DNA from: Ruminococcaceae bacterium UBA1691
GTDB taxonomy: Bacteria; Bacillota; Clostridia; Oscillospirales; Acutalibacteraceae
Length of the DNA stretch: 18,625 bases
Direction: 5' to 3'
Assembly (NCBI GenBank): GCA_002320555.1
Contig: DCJV01000050.1
Coordinates: forward strand, 1-18,625
The notes beneath the pieces are model-generated. The model was not told the origin of the DNA. It saw only the letters and a list, made by a program, of their open reading frames with translations, and ran no database searches. Made by a program: the position numbers and the translations under genes. Positions within the stretch are counted from its first letter, which is position 1. Each line of letters opens with the position of its first letter. Positions 1 to 6,757 of this stretch are shown in pieces.

Positions 1-154
1 AGACGCGGTGAAAAAATCCCCTCAAGCCACGCAGATATTGATGCGAGTGCCGACTCGGCCTTCCGTCAGCGCCCAGCGACGCCGGTTACGAAACCGATCA
101 GAAACCACGCTTTTTTGTGCACTCTGTCTTCTCACAGACTTTATCGATAAGCTG

Positions 155-197
155 ACCGCCGCAAATGCATATTGTTGCATTTGCGGCGGTTTTCTTC
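155..197 (+). terminator. Intrinsic terminator of an unseen plus-strand transcript
   Basis: A perfect 15-bp inverted repeat (155-169 with 176-190, 6-nt loop) is followed on the plus strand by TTTTCTT. This is a textbook intrinsic terminator for a plus-strand transcript entering from beyond the left edge. Read on the minus strand, the stem is followed by CAGCTTATCG, which is not U-rich, so it is a weaker terminator for the convergent YdcF/SanA-like gene, although the stem could still protect that 3' end. Bases 1-150 hold no gene I can recognise: two plus-strand frames are open from the left edge, but neither resembles a known protein end. Confidence 0.85.
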
Positions 198-218
198 CCG
201 ATCCAAAATAAATTACGG

Positions 219-929
219 TCAAGCCTGATCGTCCGTCTGCGAACCACTGCCGTTGATCGGGATCGCTTCGCCCAGATACGTCGGCTCCGGCTTGACGATT
301 GCAGTGAAGAAATCCTTAACGCGCGCCAGAAATTCCCGTGCATTGTTATAAACCGCACTGCTGTATGGCCTCGGATCGGACGCAACGCCGTACGCATCCA
401 GCCCCAGCGCCCGTGCCACATAAACCGCACGGTAAAGGTGATATTTCTGCGTGACGATGACTACCTTCTTCGCCTGGAAGACATCCCGCGCGCGGTACAT
501 CGTCTCATAAGTGGAAAAGCCTGCGTGATCCATAAACACGTCGTCTGCATCAACGCCCTTCTCCACTGCGTATTTCTTCATGGCGTTGACCTCGTCATAG
601 TCCTTCTGCCCATGATCGCCGCTCATCAGGATTTTTTTCGCGCCGCCGCGTTCGTAAACGTCGATCGCGCCGAGCACGCGGTCCTCCAACATGTGGCTGA
701 GCGTATCCTCGCCCCAAACCATTGCACCAAGGGCAATCACGCAGTCCGCATTCACCTGCTCTGTTTGCTCCGGCTCCATGAAATACCGCCGTGCGTTGCC
801 AACCACCACCCCGTTGATGACAAACGGTGAAAGAATTCCGATGACAAGCAAAATGCATATAGCAATGAGCACGCACTTTTTCTCCTTCGAAAGCTTTTGC
901 AGCCGGGAAGGCCGCTTTTCCTTTTTCAT
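219..929 (-). CDS. YdcF/SanA-like DUF218 membrane-anchored protein
   Basis: This 236-residue protein has a basic N-terminus, one hydrophobic segment at about residues 19-41, and then an extracytoplasmic domain of the DUF218 (YdcF/SanA/ElyC) family. Family-like motifs are visible in order: ALGAMV (66-71), a D-R pair after it, LMSGDHG (101-107), the acidic-S/T segment ending STYETMYRA (139-147), and TQKYHLYRA (160-168). Known members of the family affect envelope integrity or vancomycin sensitivity, but their biochemical reaction is poorly defined. I infer an envelope-related role and no specific substrate. The ATG has a GAGGAT ribosome binding site 7 nt upstream. It starts 30 bp after the prfB stop on the same strand, so it is probably co-transcribed with prfB. 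The tail after residue 215 is polar and looks disordered. Confidence 0.85.
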   Translation of the reverse strand: MKKEKRPSRLQKLSKEKKCVLIAICILLVIGILSPFVINGVVVGNARRYFMEPEQTEQVNADCVIALGAMVWGEDTLSHMLEDRVLGAIDVYERGGAKKILMSGDHGQKDYDEVNAMKKYAVEKGVDADDVFMDHAGFSTYETMYRARDVFQAKKVVIVTQKYHLYRAVYVARALGLDAYGVASDPRPYSSAVYNNAREFLARVKDFFTAIVKPEPTYLGEAIPINGSGSQTDDQA

Positions 930-959
930 AACGGCATCCTCACATGGGTTTGACGTTTC

Positions 960-2084
960 TTAATCCTTCTTTTCTAGCTTTTCGAGCGATTCCATCTTCA
1001 GAAATGCATTAATAAAGCCATCAAGGTCGCCATCCATCACGGCATTGATATTGCCCGACTCATAGCCTGTGCGGTGATCCTTGACCAGCGTATAGGGCAT
1101 GAATACATAGGAGCGGATCTGGCTGCCCCAGCCGATCTCCTTTTGATCGCCCTTGATATCCTCAATCTTATCCAGATGCTCGCGCTCCTTGATCTCCACC
1201 AGCTTCGATTTGAGCATGCGCATCGCGACCTCCCGGTTTTGATGCTGGCTGCGCTCTACCTGGCAGGAAACGACGATCCCCGTGGGGATATGCGTCAGGC
1301 GCACGGCAGAGGAAGTTTTGTTAACCTTCTGCCCGCCCGCGCCGCTCGCGCGGTAAACGTCCATCTTGATATCCTCCGGATTGATCTCCACATCGAAGGT
1401 ATCATCGATCTCCGGCATGACCTCCAGCGAAGCAAATGACGTGTGCCTGCGGCCCGAGGAATCAAATGGGGAAACCCGCACCAGACGGTGCACCCCCATT
1501 TCGCTGCGCAAAAAGCCATAGGCGTTCAGCCCCTCCACCAGCAATACGGCAGATTTGAGGCCCGCCTCGTCGCCGTCCAGAAAATCGAGCGTGCTCACCT
1601 TAAAGCCGTGGCGCTCACCCCAGTGGTTATACATGCGGAATAGCATCTCCGCCCAATCCTGCGCCTCCGTCCCACCGGCACCCGCATGAAAGGTTAAAAT
1701 TGCATTTTTAGAATCAAATTCGCCGCTGAGCAACGTCGAGAGCGTCTGCGCCTGGATGCCCTCCTTGACCCTTTTCACACTATCCTGGCACTCCGGCAAA
1801 AGGCTCAGATCGCCCTCCTCATCGGCCAGCTCGATCATCACAAGTGCGTCGTCGAAATCGGATTTCAGCGTTTCATAGGAGGAAATTCGGTTTTTGAGCA
1901 TGCTGATACGCTGGAGAACCTTTTGAGAATTGGCGAGGTCGCCCCAAAAATCCTCCGCCGCGGTCCGTCCCTCCAGCTCGGCCACCTCTTTGCGCATCTC
2001 CTCCATGCCAAGCGCAGAGGAAAGCTCCTTGAGGGCGTCCTCATCCTCGAGCAGCTGCAGACGGAGTTCTTCAAATTGTATCAT
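960..2084 (-). CDS. prfB: Peptide chain release factor 2 (RF2)
   Basis: Release factor 2 recognises UGA and UAA stop codons in the ribosomal A site and triggers peptidyl-tRNA hydrolysis. The 374-residue product has the expected N-terminal helical domain, the stop-codon reading tripeptide SPF (205-207) and the catalytic GGQ loop (250-252, in SGAGGQKVN). I chose the ATG at 2084 rather than the one at 2093 because AAGGATG lies 8 nt before it; the earlier ATG has no well-placed ribosome binding site. The gene reads straight through in one frame. At codons 25-26, where many prfB genes have CTT TGA C and need a +1 frameshift, this gene has CTT GGC, so the autoregulatory frameshift is absent. It has its own promoter and probably shares a transcript with the gene at 219-929. 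Confidence 0.97.
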   Translation of the reverse strand: MIQFEELRLQLLEDEDALKELSSALGMEEMRKEVAELEGRTAAEDFWGDLANSQKVLQRISMLKNRISSYETLKSDFDDALVMIELADEEGDLSLLPECQDSVKRVKEGIQAQTLSTLLSGEFDSKNAILTFHAGAGGTEAQDWAEMLFRMYNHWGERHGFKVSTLDFLDGDEAGLKSAVLLVEGLNAYGFLRSEMGVHRLVRVSPFDSSGRRHTSFASLEVMPEIDDTFDVEINPEDIKMDVYRASGAGGQKVNKTSSAVRLTHIPTGIVVSCQVERSQHQNREVAMRMLKSKLVEIKEREHLDKIEDIKGDQKEIGWGSQIRSYVFMPYTLVKDHRTGYESGNINAVMDGDLDGFINAFLKMESLEKLEKKD

Positions 2085-2135
2085 TGTATCCATCCTTAAT
2101 CCATATAGATTTTATCATATACCAATACGCAATCC

Positions 2136-2164
2136 ATTATAAGTTCACGGCGGCAGAAAGTCAA
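2136..2164 (-). promoter_or_regulatory. Sigma-A promoter of prfB
   Basis: Read on the minus strand, TTGACT (2159-2164) and TATAAT (2136-2141) are separated by exactly 17 bp, which is close to the sigma-A consensus. Transcription should start near 2129, giving a leader of about 45 nt before the chosen prfB start. The promoter sits just downstream of the thi operon terminator, so prfB has independent transcription. Confidence 0.85.
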
Positions 2165-2183
2165 TGCCGCACGGCCGCAGGGC

Positions 2184-2215
2184 AAAACAATGCGGGCCGT
2201 CCGATACGGCCCGCA
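2184..2215 (-). terminator. Intrinsic terminator of the thi operon
   Basis: A perfect 10-bp GC-rich stem (2206-2215 with 2191-2200, 5-nt loop) is followed on the minus strand by TTGTTTT. It lies 31 bp past the thiD stop and just before the prfB promoter, so it marks the end of the thiamine operon. Confidence 0.88.
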
Positions 2216-2246
2216 CCTGTTAATCAATCACACTGCTGCTCGGCAT

Positions 2247-3038
2247 TTACCCTGTGGTCCCGCTTTGATACATATGATTCAGCGGCCCGTTCCCTTTGCC
2301 CAGGTTAAGGCCTGCTTTCAAAGTGTCGGTCAGATAACTCTTGGCCTGGCGGACACTTTTCAGTAGGTCCTCTCCCTGCGCCAGATGGCAGGCGATTGCT
2401 GAGGAGAGTGTACAGCCCGTCCCATGCGTATTGGAATTGCTTACCCGCTCGCCTGAAAGCCAGTGTGCCTCTCTGCCTTCATAGAGCAAATCGTCTGCCC
2501 TCCCCGTAAGATGGCCTCCTTTGAGGAGCACTGCCACGCCCGACTGCTCGGAGAGGAACCGCGCCGCTCTTTCCATCTCCATTTCATTCTGTACGGAAAA
2601 TCCGCACAGCGCCTCCGCCTCCGGCAAGTTCGGCGTAATGACCTGCGCAAGCGGAAAAAGCATGTCCCTGAGCAGTTCGACCGCCTCCGGATCCAGCAGC
2701 TTTCGTCCGCTCGTAGAGACCATCACCGGATCGAGCACCACGCATTCCGCACGGTAAAAGGAGAGCCTTTTCGCAACCGTACGAATGATCCCCGCATTCC
2801 CCAGCATTCCGATCTTGATCGCGTCCGGCCGAATATCCTCGAAAACGCAGTCGATCTGTTGTGCGACAAGGGAGGAAGACACCGCCTCCACAGCAGAAAC
2901 GCCCAGCGTATTTTGTACAGTCAGCGCAGTGACCGCACTCATCGCATACAGGCCGTGGGCGGTGATCGTCTTGATATCCGCCTGAATTCCCGCCCCACCG
3001 CTCGGGTCTGATCCGGCGATCGTCAGCACCGTTTTCAC
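2247..3038 (-). CDS. thiD: Hydroxymethylpyrimidine / phosphomethylpyrimidine kinase
   Basis: ThiD phosphorylates HMP to HMP-P and HMP-P to HMP-PP, the pyrimidine substrate of ThiE. The 263-residue protein belongs to the ribokinase fold: the substrate-binding start GSDPSGGAGIQAD (9-21), LDPVMVSTSG (102-111), and the anion-hole/catalytic GTGCT (206-210) are all present, and the length is normal. The start codon is GTG, with GGAGG 7 nt upstream, and it overlaps the stop of the HAD gene by 4 nt (GTGA), which suggests translational coupling. It is the last gene of the riboswitch-controlled thi operon and takes the HMP-P made by ThiC. PdxK-type pyridoxal kinases are related, but the operon favours ThiD. 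Confidence 0.96.
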   Translation of the reverse strand: MKTVLTIAGSDPSGGAGIQADIKTITAHGLYAMSAVTALTVQNTLGVSAVEAVSSSLVAQQIDCVFEDIRPDAIKIGMLGNAGIIRTVAKRLSFYRAECVVLDPVMVSTSGRKLLDPEAVELLRDMLFPLAQVITPNLPEAEALCGFSVQNEMEMERAARFLSEQSGVAVLLKGGHLTGRADDLLYEGREAHWLSGERVSNSNTHGTGCTLSSAIACHLAQGEDLLKSVRQAKSYLTDTLKAGLNLGKGNGPLNHMYQSGTTG

Positions 3039-3685
3039 AGTAAGGCCTCCTCTGCACCGGAAAGGGATGGCAAATAATAATCCGCGATTGCCCTGATCTG
3101 CTCTTGGTCGGCGCGGGAGGATTCGTCATAAACGGCTGCAACCGGGAACCCCGCCTGTTTTGCTGTCTGGATGGCGTAGAGCGCATCCTCGAATACGAGC
3201 GTCCGCTCCCGCGGCGTACCGAGCCTTTTCTGCGCCTCCAGAAAAATATCCGACCGGTCCTTTCCCGCTTTTACTTCTGTACAGGTCAAGATGTAGGAAA
3301 ATGCATCAATCAGCCCTGTCCTCCGCAGCGCCGCCTCCGCCAGAGGGCGATCCGTCGCCGTGGCCACGCACATTTTGATCCCTCTCTGCTGAAGCGCCCG
3401 CAAAAAATCCACGGCGCCATCCTTCGCGGGTGCGGTGTCCTGATAAAATGCCGCGATCTGTGCATTTATTCCCTCGATAATCTCTTCCTCAGAAAAGGGC
3501 ACGCCGTAATCCGAGCGGAAATAAGCCGCCGCCTGATGCATCGACATCGTCAATATTTTTTCGGGTAGATCCGGGCGCGCGCGAATCCCGAGCCCGGTGA
3601 GATAATCGATTCCTACGTGGTCCCAGACCGGCATGGAATCAAGCAAGGTACCATCCATATCAAAAATTGCTCCGGCTATGTTCAT
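3035..3685 (-). CDS. HAD-superfamily phosphatase, thiamine operon member
   Basis: The 216-residue protein is a complete HAD hydrolase of the phosphoglucomutase/phosphatase-like subfamily with an inserted helical cap. Motif I is FDMDGTLLDS (nucleophile D9, acid/base D11), motif II is the TATD segment of CVATATDR, motif III is a lysine in EVKAGKDRS, and motif IV is VFEDALYAI. The ATG follows AAGGAG. It lies 25 bp after thiE and overlaps thiD by 4 nt, so it is made together with the thiamine enzymes. The reaction is not identifiable from sequence. A role in dephosphorylating thiamine phosphate or an HMP/thiazole phosphate is an inference from position; general sugar-phosphate phosphatase activity is the main alternative. 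Confidence 0.9.
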   Translation of the reverse strand: MNIAGAIFDMDGTLLDSMPVWDHVGIDYLTGLGIRARPDLPEKILTMSMHQAAAYFRSDYGVPFSEEEIIEGINAQIAAFYQDTAPAKDGAVDFLRALQQRGIKMCVATATDRPLAEAALRRTGLIDAFSYILTCTEVKAGKDRSDIFLEAQKRLGTPRERTLVFEDALYAIQTAKQAGFPVAAVYDESSRADQEQIRAIADYYLPSLSGAEEALL

Positions 3686-3710
3686 ACGTCTTCTCCTTAC
3701 GACTTTTCTA

Positions 3711-4352
3711 TTAGCCCTGTGTCGCTATCTGCGCAAGCACATGCAGCCGGTGCGCCGCGGCCTGCGGGGAAGGCGCCGCAAAAATGGCCGACACGACGGC
3801 AACGCCGGCGATTCCGCTGCCGGACAGCTCCAAAAGATTCTCCGTGTTGATTCCGCCGATCGCCACGACCGGAATATCCACCGCTGCGCAGATCTCCCGT
3901 AGCGTATCAAAAGATACAGTATCCGCATCCAGCTTTGTCGATGTGGAGAATACCGCGCCGACGCCGAGATAATCCGCACCCGCTTCCTGCGCCAAAAGCG
4001 CTTGGGAAACTGTCTGTACGGATACACCCAGGATTTTATCCGGGCCAATTCTGGCGCGCACTTCGCCTGCCTCCATATCGCTCTGCCCTACATGGACACC
4101 GTCCGCGCCACAGCGGAGCGCCAGGGGCACATCATCATCGATGAGAAATGGGACGTCGAAGCGTCTGCACAGGGCCTTCACCGCGAACGCCTCCTCAAGA
4201 AAGGCATCTTGCTTCAAATCCTTCTCCCGCAGCTGCAGCATCGTCACACCGCCCTGAAGCGCTTCCTCCACCTGCTGTAAAAGTGTTTTTTCTCCCAGCC
4301 AGGAGCGGTCTGTCACCGCGTAGAGCAATAAATCCCGCTTATCGAATTTCAT
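3711..4352 (-). CDS. thiE: Thiamine phosphate synthase
   Basis: ThiE condenses HMP-PP with thiazole phosphate to form thiamine phosphate. The product is a 213-residue TIM barrel with the family landmarks in order: QLREK (40-44), the acidic IDDD (71-74), VHVGQSD (86-92), STSTK (136-140), IGGI (165-168) and GVAVVSAI (183-190). I place the start at the ATG at 4352, because GGAAGGAAGG lies shortly upstream. An ATG farther upstream at 4403 would add 17 residues of the thiM reading region with no family similarity. With this start the gene overlaps the end of thiM by 14 nt, consistent with translational coupling. Length is typical of the family. Confidence 0.96.
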   Translation of the reverse strand: MKFDKRDLLLYAVTDRSWLGEKTLLQQVEEALQGGVTMLQLREKDLKQDAFLEEAFAVKALCRRFDVPFLIDDDVPLALRCGADGVHVGQSDMEAGEVRARIGPDKILGVSVQTVSQALLAQEAGADYLGVGAVFSTSTKLDADTVSFDTLREICAAVDIPVVAIGGINTENLLELSGSGIAGVAVVSAIFAAPSPQAAAHRLHVLAQIATQG

Positions 4353-5157
4353 AGCGCGCCCTTCCTTCCAGCGTCTGTGCATCCAGATGGTAAATCGCGT
4401 CAATCAGGCGGTTGCGGTAGGTGGCGTTTCCTTCCCCCTCCTGCAGCCGTTCCAAAGCGATCTCCCCGCATACGCCCATGGCGCACACAGCAGCCGCGGC
4501 AGCCTCCAGCGCAGCACCCGGGTTTGCTGCTAAATAGGCGGCAGTCATGGCGGAGAGCATGCAGCCTGTTCCCGTGACGCGCCCCATCATGGGCCGGCCA
4601 TTGCGGATGACAAACGCGCGCGCTGCGTCCGCGACCAGATCGATCGCGCCGGTCACGGCGATCACGGCGCCTGTCTTTGCCGCGAAGGCTTTGACAAACG
4701 CAATGGTTTGATCGAGCGTATTCTCCGTTACGATATCCGCCGCGTCCGCGTCTACGCCCTTCGTCGTGCCGGAGCCGGAGGCAAGGGTCTTGATCTCAGA
4801 GATATTGCCCCGGATGACAGTAAAATGGATTTCATCAATCAGCTTGCACGCTGTATCCGTCCGCAACCGGGATGCACCCGCGCCAACTGGATCCAAAACG
4901 ACAGGGCGGCCCAGTTCATTAGCCTTTTTTCCGGCGAGGAACATGCCCGTCACCATGGCGTTCAACGTGCCGATATTGATATTGAGCGCGTTGCTAATCG
5001 TGGTGATCTCCTCCACCTCGGACGCATCGTCCGCCATCGTGGGGGACGCTCCGCAGGCAAGCAGGATATTCGCACAGTCGTTGGCGGTCACATAATTTGT
5101 AATATTGTGGATCAGGGGCGACGCTTTCCGTATATTTTCAAGCTTTTCTCCGAACAT
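4339..5157 (-). CDS. thiM: Hydroxyethylthiazole kinase
   Basis: ThiM phosphorylates 4-methyl-5-hydroxyethylthiazole, a salvage step that supplies the thiazole half of thiamine. The 272-residue product has HNITNYVTAN (17-26), GASPTMA (36-42), LDPVGAGAS (88-96), RGNISE (116-121) and the nucleotide/anion-binding VTGTGCMLSA (194-203), as expected of ThiM. The ATG is preceded by GGGAG 8 nt upstream and lies 17 bp after the thiC stop. No thiazole-synthesis gene (thiG, thiH, thiS, thiF) is present in this operon, so within this window the thiazole comes only from salvage. Confidence 0.97.
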   Translation of the reverse strand: MFGEKLENIRKASPLIHNITNYVTANDCANILLACGASPTMADDASEVEEITTISNALNINIGTLNAMVTGMFLAGKKANELGRPVVLDPVGAGASRLRTDTACKLIDEIHFTVIRGNISEIKTLASGSGTTKGVDADAADIVTENTLDQTIAFVKAFAAKTGAVIAVTGAIDLVADAARAFVIRNGRPMMGRVTGTGCMLSAMTAAYLAANPGAALEAAAAAVCAMGVCGEIALERLQEGEGNATYRNRLIDAIYHLDAQTLEGRARYEIR

Positions 5158-5174
5158 ATTGCATTCTCCCTTTC

Positions 5175-6479
5175 TCAGTCCATGATATCTACGTCTTCAC
5201 CGCGCAGGATTTTGTTGATATTGCGTACAGCGCACATTTTGCCGCACATCGTGCAGGTATCCTCCCGCTCCGGCATGCTCTCCGCGCGGTAGGTGCGCGC
5301 TTTCTCCGGATCGATCGCAAGCGCAAACTGCCGCTCCCAGTCGAGATTCCTCCTGGCCTCGCTCATCTGGTAATCCCATTCGTCCGCGCCGGGCAGGCCC
5401 TTGGCGATATCCGCCGCGTGGGCGGCAATTTTGGAGGCGATAATCCCCTCCTTTACATCCTCCACTGTCGGCAGCCGCAGGTGCTCGGCAGGCGTTACAT
5501 AACACAGGAAGGAGGCGCCGTAGGTAGCCGCGATTGCGCCGCCGATGGCACTGGTAATATGGTCGTAACCGGGGGCCACATCCGTGACCAACGGGCCGAG
5601 CACATAAAAGGGCGCGCCCTTGCAGACCGTCTGCTCGATCTCCATATTGGCACGAATCTGATTCAGCGGCATATGGCCCGGCCCTTCAATCATCACCTGC
5701 ACGTCACGCGCCCAGGCTCTTTGGGTCAGCTCTCCCAGCGTAACAAGCTCCTCGATCTGCGCGATATCGCCCGCATCCGCAATGCTGCCTGGGCGGCAGG
5801 CATCTCCGAGGCTCAGGGTCACATCGTATTCCCGGCAGATCTCCAGAATCTCATCGAAGCGCGCGTAGAACGGATTTTCCTCCCCTGTCAGCTCCATCCA
5901 GGCGAAGATGATAGATCCGCCGCGCGAGACGATGTTGGTATGGCGCTTATTTTCCTTGAACTTACGGGCGGTCTCCCGGTTGATTCCGCAGTGGATCGTC
6001 ATGAAATCCACGCCCTCTTGTGCGTGCATGCGCACGATGTCGATCCATTCGTCCGAAGTAATCGTCTTCAGGGGCTTATTATAATAAACCACCGCGTCAT
6101 AAATCGGCACCGTGCCCAGCACAGCCGTACAATCTCGGATGAGCTTTTGGCGGAAAGCTTTCGTATCGCCGAAGGAACTCAGGTCCATAATGGCCTCTGC
6201 GCCCATCTTAACTGCCGCCTCTACCTTTTTGAACTCCTCATCCAAGTCGAGACAATCCCGGGAAACGCCGAGATTGACATTGATCTTTGTGCGCAATGCG
6301 CGCCCAATGCCGCAGGGCTTGAGGCAGGCGTGATTTTTATTCGCCGGAATGACCGCCTGCCCCTTCGCGACCAGCTCGCGCAGCCGTTCGGCCTCCATTT
6401 TCTCCTCTGCCGCAACGGCGCGCAGCTGCTTTGTCAGGATTCCTCTTCTCGCCGCGTCCATCTGTGTTGTATAATCCAT
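5175..6479 (-). CDS. thiC: Phosphomethylpyrimidine synthase ThiC
   Basis: ThiC is the radical-SAM enzyme that rearranges aminoimidazole ribotide to HMP-P, the committed step of pyrimidine synthesis for thiamine. The 434-residue protein is of the short form, without the long N-terminal extension of proteobacterial ThiC. Recognisable segments include NKNH (47-50), SRGGS (185-189), GDACRPGS (225-232), IEGPGHMP (264-271), GYDHITSAIGGA (304-315) and the C-terminal cluster ligands C409, C412 and C416. The spacing is CX2CX3C, where E. coli ThiC has CX2CX4C; from memory, clostridial ThiC proteins share the shorter form. The start at 6479 has AAGGAGG close upstream. The reading frame stays open to 6677, but that stretch is riboswitch leader, not protein. 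Confidence 0.97.
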   Translation of the reverse strand: MDYTTQMDAARRGILTKQLRAVAAEEKMEAERLRELVAKGQAVIPANKNHACLKPCGIGRALRTKINVNLGVSRDCLDLDEEFKKVEAAVKMGAEAIMDLSSFGDTKAFRQKLIRDCTAVLGTVPIYDAVVYYNKPLKTITSDEWIDIVRMHAQEGVDFMTIHCGINRETARKFKENKRHTNIVSRGGSIIFAWMELTGEENPFYARFDEILEICREYDVTLSLGDACRPGSIADAGDIAQIEELVTLGELTQRAWARDVQVMIEGPGHMPLNQIRANMEIEQTVCKGAPFYVLGPLVTDVAPGYDHITSAIGGAIAATYGASFLCYVTPAEHLRLPTVEDVKEGIIASKIAAHAADIAKGLPGADEWDYQMSEARRNLDWERQFALAIDPEKARTYRAESMPEREDTCTMCGKMCAVRNINKILRGEDVDIMD

Positions 6480-6505
6480 CTTGTTCCTCCTTAACCACTG
6501 TGGAC

Positions 6506-6547
6506 AGAAAAACAAAAAGCGGGAAACACCGTTTGGCATTTCCCGCT
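6506..6547 (-). terminator. Riboswitch-controlled intrinsic terminator upstream of thiC
   Basis: On the minus strand the arms AGCGGGAAA (6539-6547) and TTTCCCGCT (6518-6526) form a 9-bp stem around a 12-nt loop and are followed by TTTTGTTTTT. It lies between the TPP aptamer and the thiC ribosome binding site, so it is the expected expression platform: TPP binding should favour this hairpin and stop transcription before thiC. A near copy of its 5' arm, AGCGGGAGA (6564-6572), sits right after the aptamer and could compete for the 3' arm. Confidence 0.88.
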
Positions 6548-6572
6548 GGTCGAAAACAAGCTTTCTCCCGCT

Positions 6573-6655
6573 CCCTACGTTGGCATTATCCAAATCAGGT
6601 GTAAGGGTCGAAGTTGATGACTTCCTCTCAGCCTGCTCACAAGCTCCCCTGTCCA
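6573..6655 (-). ncRNA. TPP riboswitch (THI element)
   Basis: Read on the minus strand, the segment has the conserved THI-box order. GGGG is followed by stem P2 (AGCUUG with CAGGCU) leading into CUGAGA; stem P3 is GAAGU with ACUUC; then come GACCCUU, ACACCUGAU and UUGGAUAAUGCCAACGUAGGG. These are the pyrimidine-sensing CUGAGA and the pyrophosphate-sensing CCUGAU...GUAGGG elements. The outer P5 pairs UUGG/CCAA replace the common CUGG/CCAG, a compensatory change that keeps the helix. P1 is not obvious from the immediately flanking bases. The element controls the whole thiC-thiM-thiE-HAD-thiD operon by transcription attenuation. Confidence 0.97.
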
Positions 6656-6675
6656 TATGATATTGTTGTAGTCTC

Positions 6676-6705
6676 ACTATAGCACAAGGATAGTGATCTT
6701 GTCAA
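6676..6705 (-). promoter_or_regulatory. Sigma-A promoter of the thi operon
   Basis: On the minus strand, a consensus TTGACA (6700-6705) and TATAGT (6676-6681) are separated by 18 bp. The start would be near 6669, about 15 nt before the TPP aptamer, which is the right arrangement for a riboswitch-controlled operon. Confidence 0.85.
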
Positions 6706-6757
6706 ATGGCTTCGGCCCAAATATGTGGGCATGGGATGCCCGGCTGGTTTGATGGGC

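Noticed and set aside
1..150. Possible C-terminal end of a plus-strand gene
   Set aside because: Two frames are open from the left edge and neither shows recognisable protein sequence; only the terminator that follows is supportable.
165..830. Long plus-strand open frame opposite the YdcF/SanA-like gene
   Set aside because: It is antisense to a gene with recognisable DUF218 motifs and begins inside a terminator hairpin.
6480..6677. Upstream extension of the thiC reading frame by 66 codons
   Set aside because: The extension translates the TPP aptamer and terminator, has no similarity to ThiC, and a strong ribosome binding site sits directly before the start at 6479.
6711..6757. Terminator after the ABC permease
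   Set aside because: The only stem (GGGCA/TGCCC) is 5 bp and has no U tract, so readthrough into the thi promoter region cannot be excluded.
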